From NCBI RefSeq assembly GCF_005048855.1, contig NZ_SUME01000002.1, forward strand, positions 62,001 to 126,000: a stretch of 64,000 nt of DNA, written 5' to 3'. The notes beneath the pieces were generated by a model, which was given only the letters and a program-made list of their open reading frames with translations, was not told where the DNA came from and searched no databases. This document shows positions 1-7,830 of the stretch, piece by piece; position 1 is the first letter of the stretch, and each line of letters begins with the position of its first letter. Source of the stretch: Sphingobacterium olei (lineage in GTDB: Bacteria; Bacteroidota; Bacteroidia; Sphingobacteriales; Sphingobacteriaceae). The translations under genes and the position numbers were made by a program.

Positions 1-943
1 ATGTAAACGTATTAAGCGGTTGCCCGGTGCGATTCATGAACATTTCAGGAATCAACTGCGAATATTGGTTACCATTCAATAAAGGTATCGCGCTAGGTAA
101 GCTGGATAGCGAACCGCGGAACTGATAATTGATCGTTGGTTTGGACTGTGTTCCGCGTTTAGTTGTAATCAATAACACGCCATTAGACGCCCGAGAGCCC
201 CATACGGCTGTTGCGGCAGCATCTTTCAGTACCGTAATTGTTTCAATATCTGCTGGTGCAATATTTAATAGCTGTGCATAACCATCTTCATCTGCTGTTC
301 CGAAGTTGAAGTCTCCAGGGATGCTCGTCTCGTATGGCATCCCATCGACAACGATCAACGGCTCCGCACTGCCGCTCAGCGAAGCTGTACCCCGGATACG
401 GATCTGCATACCTGAGCCTGGATCACCTGAATTCGCGGCAATATCCACCCCAGGTAAACGCCCCTGTAAAGCCTCGTCAATGGATGCTGATTGCATTTCT
501 TGCAGCACTTTGGCATTTATGGTTGCTGTAGCGGTCGTTAAATCCCGTTGATTGATATTCAATAATCCGGTGTTTGTTCCGCTCTGTTGTCGGGAGATGG
601 TTACTTCTTCAATCTGACTGTTGTCGGCAACAAGCTGTACATTGATTTGCGATTGGCTTCTAATCTGCATATTTTGAGGAAAGTAGCCAATAAAAGATAT
701 ATTTAGCCGATTTGCGCTGCTTTTTACGGTAATGGCGTAATTTCCGTCCATATCGGTTGTAGTAGCTGTTACGGTACGGTTGTCGGAAGACAGTTCAGCA
801 ATCGTGGCGCCAACAATGGGTTCCTTGCTCTGCGAATCCGTAACACGCCCCCGCACAACGGTCTGCGCATACACTGCTTCTGTGCCAATTAGCAGCAAAC
901 AGACCAACAGACATAAACTATATTTAAACTGTAGATTCATCAT
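1..943 (-). CDS. SusC-like TonB-dependent outer-membrane receptor, N-terminal part (runs off left edge)
   Basis: Translating the minus strand from about 943 gives an uninterrupted frame to base 1. It has a signal peptide ending near EAVYAQ, then a carboxypeptidase-regulatory-like domain (VVRGRVTDSQSKEPIVGATI), a TonB-box-like stretch (IEEVTISRQ) and a plug domain with the usual SusC words LQGRLPGVDI, IRIRGTASLSG, PLIVVDGMPY and ITVLKDAAATAVWGSRASNG. SusC proteins form the outer-membrane barrel that takes up oligomers together with a SusD lipoprotein. Possible starts are 955, 943 and 940; a start at 955 would overlap the end of the upstream FAS1 gene, so translation may be coupled. The barrel and any SusD partner lie beyond the left edge. 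Family sure; substrate inferred only from the pectin-related neighbours. Confidence 0.93.
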   Translation of the reverse strand, partial: MMNLQFKYSLCLLVCLLLIGTEAVYAQTVVRGRVTDSQSKEPIVGATIAELSSDNRTVTATTTDMDGNYAITVKSSANRLNISFIGYFPQNMQIRSQSQINVQLVADNSQIEEVTISRQQSGTNTGLLNINQRDLTTATATINAKVLQEMQSASIDEALQGRLPGVDIAANSGDPGSGMQIRIRGTASLSGSAEPLIVVDGMPYETSIPGDFNFGTADEDGYAQLLNIAPADIETITVLKDAAATAVWGSRASNGVLLITTKRGTQSKPTINYQFRGSLSSLPSAIPLLNGNQYSQLIPEMFMNRTGQPLNTFT

Positions 944-947
944 TAGG

Positions 948-3182
948 TTATTCATTATAATTGAGGTATCCATTTAACTCATGTAAAACAATACGATTGG
1001 AGATATATAGGTCAGTATTATTTACTACGGATATTGATCTTCCCTTTTTATCCACAATACGCAAATTCTGAGGTGCATTGTTAATACCTACAATCTGGGA
1101 CTGATCATTTTCATCTTTCATCATGGTTATCGCGGATAGAATTTCACGATTACCATCCGGCGCAAGATTGACATTACTAAGCATATGGTACAGGATAAAG
1201 CGTTCGACCTTGACCCGCTCTGCTAGATCAGCAGTTAACGGATTAGCCGGTAACAACCCGTCATCTATAGCCTGTTGAACGGCATCATTATTGGGCATCA
1301 AAAATGTGTAAGAAGATCCTGAAGACACCCCTTTTATTGTTAAATCTGCTGCTACGTAAAGCGTCGAGTTTATTAAGTAATCCCTGAAACGACCTAGCTC
1401 GGGATTTTGTGATACAATTCGCTGAATAGCCTGTCCTGAGGATTCTCCAGAAAATTCTAATAGGTTGTCAACATAATAGATACGACCGTTGTTACCGAAT
1501 TTTGCCGAACCCACGATTTGTACGGGCTGATTCAGTAATTCATTGCCAGCGGCGTACAGTTTTCCGTTACTCCACTTTATATATTCACCAGGAATGGAAT
1601 TATCACCAGCCTGGATAAAGCCACTTGTGTTTGCAATGTTACCCAGTTCATTATTTGGCGTCTCCACGATATGACTATATAGGATTCTTTGGAGACGTGG
1701 TTCTGCAACACTATGCCCCTGTACGTTTCCGTTACGATCTCTCCATGTCCATGAACTGATTCGGTCATCGTATAAATAGCCCAACTGGCTCAACAATCTA
1801 TCTGAGAACAGAAACACAGTAAATTCTTTATCGGGATTAATAATTAGTCGTCGATATTCCTTATTTAACAAATTCAACATCAGAGAATAGGCGGGATCCA
1901 AAACGATATGCCTATACACAGTATTGAATAGATCCGATTCTTGCATCTTGGAAGTACCGTATAAAAAGCCGTTGCTTAGTATCTTTTTATCGGATATATC
2001 ACTTAATTGAAAGCGGGCCGGCTCTTCATGAATATTTGTTTTTTCGGCGAATTGACTCGGCCATACGGCACTTTGCCAAAACAGCGTATTGACAAAATCG
2101 GCCAGCACAGTCTTCGGTACATTGCCTAAGGTTTTATAATGCTCTAATAGCACATTTCTGACCCAAGGAATAAGTACGTCATTCTTAGGAATAAATAGCG
2201 TATAGGCGTCCATCTGTCCATCGTTATCCTCCATCTTTAGGTAGTTCTCGTTATTGGGAGAGAAAGCCAACATCGGGTCGTATGTTTTAATATACACCTG
2301 CGCGGTTTGGCCCGTGCGGTATTCGTAGGTTTTACTCGCTGCCGCATTGGGCTGGTATGTTACAAAGTACGGATTTAGAATCGAATCCCTGAAGAAACTG
2401 TAATCGTCATTTTGAGTGATGTATTGATCTAAGCTGAGTTGTGGTAAATTCACCGCATCCACTTCGTGAATAATGCCGTTTTCCGCAATGATATTTGCCT
2501 TTACAACCTTAGACCCCATAAAGTTAAAATCGGTCCAGTTCACATTTGGATGGAAAAACGTATAGTCGCTAGCCGTTAGGTTATTTAATGCCGCATATTT
2601 AGAGTGAAAATAGGTTACATATTTGTTATTATTATCGCCGTCGACATAATAAGGTGTTCCAAATGAAACCGTCATGTTATTACGGTTGGAAGCTGCGACA
2701 ACTAATTCCTGTTCCACGCCATTGATTTTTACGACTTCTTTACGGAAACCGTCATAGTATGCCGTTCGTCTCCGAAAGGCCATCCCTTCTACCCATCCTA
2801 AATTGGATTGATAGTCGGAAATACGATCTGTCTTGAAGGCATTATACACCAATGCATTGCGCACAATTTTCTCTGCCATCTCTACAGAAATGGCTTCAAT
2901 ATCGGCAATGCCCTGTTCGGTTAAAAAACGTTTAACAGCCTCATCATTAGGCGCAAAAAATGTCCAATAGCCCGCTTGGTTTAGGGTTTCTTGATAGCCC
3001 GCTTTATCGATGAGCTTCAGAATCATTGAAAATCTCCCTTCCTCTTGCAACTTGGAATAGATGGCAGACTCAAGCCAATCCGGACGGCCATAAAATTCGT
3101 CGAATGCCGCTTTTCGACAACTGGAGATCGTTAAGAACAAGAGTAACCAGCAAAGGGAATACTTGTTAAAAAGCATAAACAT
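948..3182 (-). CDS. Multi-domain fasciclin (FAS1) lipoprotein
   Basis: The 744-residue product begins with a lipoprotein signal (LLLFLTISSC, cysteine near residue 22; a start two codons later is equally possible). The rest reads as about four FAS1-type repeats, recognised by the recurring 'T(F/L)F(A/I/M)PN(D/N)(E/D)A' motif: YWTFFAPNDEAVKRFL (first), YTLFIPKNDVL (second), FTVFLFSDRLL (third, degenerate) and YTFLMPNNDAVQQA (fourth). FAS1 domains mediate adhesion or ligand binding and are not enzymes. The gene ends against the start of the SusC gene and shares its transcript, so it is probably a surface partner of that transporter. It has a good Bacteroidota promoter about 130 bp upstream. Confidence 0.85.
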   Translation of the reverse strand: MFMLFNKYSLCWLLLFLTISSCRKAAFDEFYGRPDWLESAIYSKLQEEGRFSMILKLIDKAGYQETLNQAGYWTFFAPNDEAVKRFLTEQGIADIEAISVEMAEKIVRNALVYNAFKTDRISDYQSNLGWVEGMAFRRRTAYYDGFRKEVVKINGVEQELVVAASNRNNMTVSFGTPYYVDGDNNNKYVTYFHSKYAALNNLTASDYTFFHPNVNWTDFNFMGSKVVKANIIAENGIIHEVDAVNLPQLSLDQYITQNDDYSFFRDSILNPYFVTYQPNAAASKTYEYRTGQTAQVYIKTYDPMLAFSPNNENYLKMEDNDGQMDAYTLFIPKNDVLIPWVRNVLLEHYKTLGNVPKTVLADFVNTLFWQSAVWPSQFAEKTNIHEEPARFQLSDISDKKILSNGFLYGTSKMQESDLFNTVYRHIVLDPAYSLMLNLLNKEYRRLIINPDKEFTVFLFSDRLLSQLGYLYDDRISSWTWRDRNGNVQGHSVAEPRLQRILYSHIVETPNNELGNIANTSGFIQAGDNSIPGEYIKWSNGKLYAAGNELLNQPVQIVGSAKFGNNGRIYYVDNLLEFSGESSGQAIQRIVSQNPELGRFRDYLINSTLYVAADLTIKGVSSGSSYTFLMPNNDAVQQAIDDGLLPANPLTADLAERVKVERFILYHMLSNVNLAPDGNREILSAITMMKDENDQSQIVGINNAPQNLRIVDKKGRSISVVNNTDLYISNRIVLHELNGYLNYNE

Positions 3183-3313
3183 AGTTTATTGGGTTAGTTA
3201 AAATTTAATTCTATTACAATTGGCAGCTCAAAAAAATATAGTTGTCAGCAAAACAATTAAAACGTATCAGCAAAAATTTGTTATTGATGAAATAATCTAT
3301 CAATTGGTTTAAA

Positions 3314-3344
3314 CAAATGTAACATATACCCCACACTCCCGCAA
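3314..3344 (-). promoter_or_regulatory. Bacteroidota-type promoter for the FAS1-SusC transcript
   Basis: Read on the minus strand, TTG (3344-3342), a 20-bp spacer and TACATTTG (3321-3314) match the Bacteroidota consensus TTG-N19/21-TAnnTTTG exactly. Transcription would start near 3307, giving a leader of about 125 nt. The -33 TTG lies inside a 22-bp block (3339-3360) that is repeated at the promoter of the CE12 esterase gene. Confidence 0.6.
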
Positions 3345-3360
3345 CCTGCGCTATCCTGAC
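3339..3360 (-). promoter_or_regulatory. Conserved block over the -33 site, copy 1
   Basis: On the transcribed strand it reads GTCAGGA, then TAGCG, then CAGGTTGCGG. It matches 4918-4939 at 19 of 22 positions, and both copies stand at the same distance from their -7 boxes. Covering the -33 box and extending upstream is what one expects of an activator site. Inference from two copies only. Confidence 0.45.
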
Positions 3361-3479
3361 AAAAACCTATATAAAGAGGATAAAATACTACAACATCAAA
3401 AACACAGCCGCTGAAACTGTAGCTAAAAGCATTTATTAAGGATAAAGCGACGTTTAGAAACTTAAATTAAAGTTCAAAT

Positions 3480-3514
3480 AAAAACTTCCAATTGCAGTTG
3501 TAATTGGAAGTTTT
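3480..3514 (-). terminator. Intrinsic terminator of the CE12 esterase gene
   Basis: A perfect 13-bp stem (3481-3493 with 3502-3514, loop of 8) lies 15 bp past the esterase stop. Read on the minus strand it runs into TTTTTATTT, a U-rich tail. Confidence 0.75.
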
Positions 3515-3528
3515 CTCTATTTATTAAC

Positions 3529-4845
3529 CTAATTTCCATCCGGTTTAACCACGGAATTTTTACCGCTGAGCGGCCAGAACCAATCTTGGAATGGATCGGG
3601 ATGCGCTGGATCGTAGCCTTTGAAATCAATCAAATATTCTCTTAGTCCAATATCGTTCGAAACAATTCCCTGCAATACCATCTTCGCGATCTGATATGCA
3701 CCATACGTGTTAAAATGGGTATTGTCTTGCAGGGCTTCTACCTGGCCGGGGAAGGTATTAGCGGGATAGTGCACCAGCGCATTTTTTGATCCTTCTACAC
3801 CTAAAGCGGTGTAAAAGACAGATGTCATCGCATTCAGATCGATTAGAGGTACCTGTAGCGCTGCTGCAACCTTGCGCGCTGCATCCGGAAAATCCCCTAG
3901 GGTATGTATCAGCTTACCATCCGCATCGAAAGATCGTCGGGCTGTCGACGTGACAATAACTGGCACTCCTCCCTTGGATCTAAACTCATTTACGAAAAGA
4001 CGTAATCGCTCGGAATAGGATTTATAGGCTCCGGCATTTTCTCCCTGCTCCTTCTGATCATTATGACCAAATTCGACAAATAAATAGTCGCCGGGTTTGA
4101 CAATGGATAGAATCTTTTCCAGCCTACGCGAAGAGAGAAAAGATTCTAATGCCAGTCCAGATTCGGCATGATTGGCAACGGCGACATGTGTATCGAAAAA
4201 ACGTGGAATCATCTGCCCCCAGGATGCCCAGGGCTCATCTTCCTGATTGACAACTGTAGAGTTTCCGGCTAAGAATACGGTGACCACATCGTTTACTTTT
4301 TCAATTCGAATGCGTTCGATGTGATTTTCACCCTGAAATTCCAACGTCAATTTATTATCCCAGTCTAACTTTTCGACCTCTCTCGGTTTCTTTAGTCCGA
4401 CGACTCTACCTGCACTGATCTCGGGGTTCTTAATGTGCACCACAAAAGAACGTTGGAGTCCGGTCTGATGGTCTATTTTTTCATGTTCCAACTGTAGGCG
4501 TTTGGACTCAGATCGTACCGTACTGCTATAGACCTTACCGATATTCTTGTAGGTTATCGTTACTTTATAATTGCCTTCCGGCACTTGTGCCGAAAAATAA
4601 AAAGGCTTATTGCTGGATAGGTATCCTTTCTTATTCTTAACTATGGTTACACTGCCCTCTGTCCCCAGGTCAAACCCATATCCTTTCTTAGAATCATAAA
4701 CAAGCGGATGCTTAATGGTAATCTGTGACCTGCTTTTCTTGGAAAATGAAAAATCCATTAGCACCTCCTCGGTGCGCGCAAAGCTGCTTTGGATACAGAT
4801 TATAAGCAACAGGCTTATCGCACTTCGGGTAGTTGTTAAATTCAT
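3529..4845 (-). CDS. CE12-type rhamnogalacturonan acetylesterase (SGNH/GDSL hydrolase)
   Basis: A 438-residue secreted protein (signal peptide to about residue 23). Residues about 28-185 form a beta-rich N-terminal domain; from about 188 comes the SGNH esterase. Block I is FLAGNSTVVNQ (nucleophile S196), block II HAESG (G230), block III FGHNDQ (N262), and the catalytic D-x-x-H is DNTHFNTYGA (D374, H377). The segment EPWASWGQMIPRFF is typical of rhamnogalacturonan acetylesterases, which remove acetyl groups from the galacturonate-rhamnose backbone of pectin. The rhamnose pathway upstream and the GH28 gene further up fit that substrate. It is separated from rhaK by a terminator and has its own promoter sharing a block with that of the FAS1-SusC transcript. 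Family sure; exact substrate inferred. Confidence 0.88.
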   Translation of the reverse strand: MNLTTTRSAISLLLIICIQSSFARTEEVLMDFSFSKKSRSQITIKHPLVYDSKKGYGFDLGTEGSVTIVKNKKGYLSSNKPFYFSAQVPEGNYKVTITYKNIGKVYSSTVRSESKRLQLEHEKIDHQTGLQRSFVVHIKNPEISAGRVVGLKKPREVEKLDWDNKLTLEFQGENHIERIRIEKVNDVVTVFLAGNSTVVNQEDEPWASWGQMIPRFFDTHVAVANHAESGLALESFLSSRRLEKILSIVKPGDYLFVEFGHNDQKEQGENAGAYKSYSERLRLFVNEFRSKGGVPVIVTSTARRSFDADGKLIHTLGDFPDAARKVAAALQVPLIDLNAMTSVFYTALGVEGSKNALVHYPANTFPGQVEALQDNTHFNTYGAYQIAKMVLQGIVSNDIGLREYLIDFKGYDPAHPDPFQDWFWPLSGKNSVVKPDGN

Positions 4846-4892
4846 GAGATGTCAAGGAATTAATAGCGGATTATTTGGTTCATTGTTAAGTA

Positions 4893-4939
4893 CGAAAATA
4901 GTGGGTTAATTTGATTTCCGCAACCTGAGCCGTCCTGAC
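4893..4939 (-). promoter_or_regulatory. Probable promoter of the CE12 esterase gene with conserved upstream block, copy 2
   Basis: On the minus strand TTG (4923-4921), a 20-bp spacer and TATTTTCG (4900-4893) follow the Bacteroidota pattern with one mismatch in the -7 box. The block 4918-4939 over the -33 site repeats 3339-3360 with 3 mismatches. The weak -7 plus a shared block suggests an activator-dependent promoter. Confidence 0.45.
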
Positions 4940-4953
4940 CGCCCACTCAACGC

Positions 4954-4986
4954 AAAAAAGCGTACAGTTGGGTATACTGCACGCTT
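4954..4986 (-). terminator. Intrinsic terminator of the rhamnose operon
   Basis: The stem AAGCGT plus CAGT (4958-4968) pairs with ACTG plus ACGCTT (4976-4986) with one internal mismatch and a 7-nt loop. On the minus strand it is followed by TTTTTTGCG. It lies about 45 bp past the rhaK stop. Confidence 0.7.
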
Positions 4987-5030
4987 AAAAAGTGTTATAA
5001 TTGCACCTCACATTCGCAAGGACGAAGATC

Positions 5031-6380
5031 TCAGGATCTACCTCTAAAATAGCGCAGTTCTATAATATCATTTGGAATGGGGTGACTGTTCCAATGCTGG
5101 TGTATGACTAAAGCGGCGCCTATTGCGGTAGCTTGCGCCATGGAAGCTGCATAGACTTCGGCATCGGTAAATTCCCGTGCCAGCAAAGTCATGTAAATGT
5201 TGTTCTTACTGAAGCCGCCGTCTACAAATATTCTTTTTACACCTTGTGCCGAAAGGATCAGGCGGGTGGATTCCACCTGCGCATTCACTAAGTCGATCAC
5301 GAGTCCATGATAGGCCTCTGCGACGTGTGCATACTGGCTTAAGTCTCTTTTGGAAAAGGTATCGAGACTTGTAGACGAATTTTCTTCTTTTAGCTTATCG
5401 ATGATCGACCAATCGATTTCGATGCTTTTAAATCGAGCGGTTGTTGTATTAAAGTGTTCTGCAATCCGCTTGGTCTGCACTTCGTGTTCGTAACCTGCAA
5501 ATAAGCGGGAAGCTTTGACTGGTGTACCCGCATAGGTTAGGTAAAATAGGCAATCTTTGTCCAACTGCTCTTTGGTCAGCGGACTATCGTTAAACGGATT
5601 GAGTGAAATACACCATGTGCCTGTCGATATAAGGACAAAGGGCTCATGGAAATTAAGCAGATACGGAATCAACGCCGAAGAACTATCGTGCAAGCCGACA
5701 CCTACCTTGTAGGTGCTACCAGGAAAGGTAGCTGGAAAAACCTCATCTCCCTGAACAATAGGCGCTAGTTTTTGTGTAATTCCGGTATCTTTTACCCATT
5801 GGTGGTAATCTTTGGCATCAAAATCCCACAATGCGGTATGACAGCCTATGCTGGTCATATCCGAATACATCTGTCCGGAAACTAAAAAACTCAGATACTG
5901 GGGTAAATGTACGGCGTATTTCATTTGCTCAAATACGTCGGGCTTCTCGTTTTTGATGCGATATACCTGCAGGCCAGAATTGAGACTGCCTAATGAAGGG
6001 GAAGCCGTTGTTAATGAAAACTGTTCAGCTCCCCCATACTTTACATGAAGGTCTTTCTCTAATTCCTGAGGATATTGTTTAAGGTAATTATAGAGTGGCG
6101 TAAGTGGGTGTCCGCTGTCATTGAGGTACACAAAACTTGCGCCATATGATGTAAAATTGATGGCCTTGATATCGAATTCGGTACGTCGAAAGACTTCGTG
6201 CAGCGAGTCGAAAACGGAAAGCCTTAAGCTTTCCAGATTCTCACAAGGATCACCATCTTCATCTTCTGTTTCTAAAAAGCGGGCCGATTTCTCAAATACA
6301 ATCTGATAATGTTCGTTGAATAAAAAAAGTTTCTTATTGGTCTTACCTACATCAAAAATTGCAACAACCGGAATGCCCAT
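5031..6380 (-). CDS. rhaK: FGGY-family sugar kinase, probable L-rhamnulose kinase
   Basis: A 449-residue FGGY carbohydrate kinase. The N-terminal phosphate-binding segment is AIFDVGKTNKKLFLF, the second nucleotide-binding segment is FVLISTGTWCISLNP, and the C-terminal adenosine motif is RIFVDGGFSKNNIYM. In this position, as last gene of a rhaT - aldolase - isomerase - kinase operon, it should phosphorylate L-rhamnulose at C1 with ATP. It starts 39 bp after the isomerase stop and is followed by a terminator. The fold alone does not separate rhamnulose from fuculose kinases; the assignment rests on the neighbours. Confidence 0.85.
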   Translation of the reverse strand: MGIPVVAIFDVGKTNKKLFLFNEHYQIVFEKSARFLETEDEDGDPCENLESLRLSVFDSLHEVFRRTEFDIKAINFTSYGASFVYLNDSGHPLTPLYNYLKQYPQELEKDLHVKYGGAEQFSLTTASPSLGSLNSGLQVYRIKNEKPDVFEQMKYAVHLPQYLSFLVSGQMYSDMTSIGCHTALWDFDAKDYHQWVKDTGITQKLAPIVQGDEVFPATFPGSTYKVGVGLHDSSSALIPYLLNFHEPFVLISTGTWCISLNPFNDSPLTKEQLDKDCLFYLTYAGTPVKASRLFAGYEHEVQTKRIAEHFNTTTARFKSIEIDWSIIDKLKEENSSTSLDTFSKRDLSQYAHVAEAYHGLVIDLVNAQVESTRLILSAQGVKRIFVDGGFSKNNIYMTLLAREFTDAEVYAASMAQATAIGAALVIHQHWNSHPIPNDIIELRYFRGRS

Positions 6381-6419
6381 GATAAATTAAAAAGTGAAAA
6401 TTAAAAATATTAAAAACTG

Positions 6420-7694
6420 CTATAAACCTGTAGCGACGGAGTTGCTACCCCGTTCTTCTATCAATTTTGTTCTGACAGATATGTCTTCAAATAATCCTAC
6501 TGGATTCAAAGCGCCCCCACTACGTAGTCTGGCCTCGGCAACGATCGAGCGTACATCTGTACGGAAAACACCTTGTAATATTTCCTGTGCTTTTACCACA
6601 TCATTAGCTTGCTGCGCCGCTTTTAATGCGTTACGATCTACCATCAATGCTTGTGTATACGCTATCTTGATCGCTTCTACGGATTGTAATAGATCTACCA
6701 AAGGATCTTTTAAGTTGTGTGAAGCATCAATCATCCAGCCCAGTCCGGTTGCGTGGTCTATTCCAGCAGCATCCATCCCGTCAACGAGTTCATTGAAAAT
6801 TAAAAACAACTGATATGGTTTGATACTACCTGCTGTCAAATCGTCGTCGGCATACTTGCTGTCGTTAAAATGGAACCCGGCTAATTTGCCTTCCATCAAT
6901 AAAAGGGAAACGATTTGTTCAATATTTGCGTTGGGCAGATGGTGCCCTAAGTCGACAAGAGTATAGGCTTTATCTCCCAATTTGTTCGCCAGCAATAACG
7001 ATTGTCCCCAATCGGCAATGGTCGTAGAATAAAAATTGGGTTCAAATGCTTTGTATTCTACAAACATTTTCCAGTCTTCTGGGAGATGTTTGTAGATTTC
7101 TCTTAGACTTTCCAAGGTGTTCTGGAATGCTTCCCTGAAATTCAATTGTCCGGGGAAAGAAGAACCATCGGCTAACCATACGGTAAGTGCTTTGGATCCT
7201 AGTGCAATACCATGTTTGATCACTTCTATATTGTGATCAACGGCCTGCTTTCTTACATTCGGATCTACATGCTGTAAGGATCCAAATTTGTAACTGTATT
7301 CTTGTCCCGGTTGATCCTGGAAAGTATTCGAATTAACGGCATCAAACACCAAATCATACGATGCTGCAAGGTCTTTTATGTTGTCGGCATCTTTTGGGAT
7401 ATCCCACGGTATATGCAATGAGATCGCGCCACTTGATTTATTTAATGCGTGCAACAAACCTACGTCTTCGATTTTCTGTTCTAATGAAGAAGGTTCGCCT
7501 TTGCCTGTAAAGCGTCCGAATCGTGTGCCACCGGTACCCAAGGCCCAACTAGGGATAGCAATCTGGAATTTCTGTACCTTTTCCAAAAGTGCTTCTACAT
7601 CGGAAACATCCTCGGAAATATAATTAAAAGCGCGGCGATGTTTCGCATCTAGCTTTTGGTTATGTTGATCTATTACTTGTTGTTCTATTCTCAT
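6420..7694 (-). CDS. rhaI: L-rhamnose isomerase, RhaI type
   Basis: A 424-residue TIM-barrel sugar isomerase. The four metal ligands expected from the Pseudomonas stutzeri-type L-rhamnose isomerase are present: E213 (FVEYKAFEPNF), D248 (TLVDLGHH), H275 (GFHFNDSKYADDD) and D323 (WMIDASHN). Spacings of 35, 27 and 48 residues are close to that family. It converts L-rhamnose to L-rhamnulose in the cytoplasm. This is the short catabolic type found in Bacteroidota and not the enterobacterial RhaA. It lies in the middle of the rhamnose operon, 136 bp after the aldolase/dehydrogenase gene and 39 bp before the kinase; both gaps are A-rich. Confidence 0.92.
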   Translation of the reverse strand: MRIEQQVIDQHNQKLDAKHRRAFNYISEDVSDVEALLEKVQKFQIAIPSWALGTGGTRFGRFTGKGEPSSLEQKIEDVGLLHALNKSSGAISLHIPWDIPKDADNIKDLAASYDLVFDAVNSNTFQDQPGQEYSYKFGSLQHVDPNVRKQAVDHNIEVIKHGIALGSKALTVWLADGSSFPGQLNFREAFQNTLESLREIYKHLPEDWKMFVEYKAFEPNFYSTTIADWGQSLLLANKLGDKAYTLVDLGHHLPNANIEQIVSLLLMEGKLAGFHFNDSKYADDDLTAGSIKPYQLFLIFNELVDGMDAAGIDHATGLGWMIDASHNLKDPLVDLLQSVEAIKIAYTQALMVDRNALKAAQQANDVVKAQEILQGVFRTDVRSIVAEARLRSGGALNPVGLFEDISVRTKLIEERGSNSVATGL

Positions 7695-7830
7695 CTTTCA
7701 AAGTAAAAAATAAAAAGTAAAAACTGTACTCTTTCGAATTAAAAGTTAAAAACGTATACTTTCTATTGGTAAATAAAGGCGTTGGAAAATGTAAAAACGA
7801 TTCCCAACACCTTAAACAAACAAAAATGAA

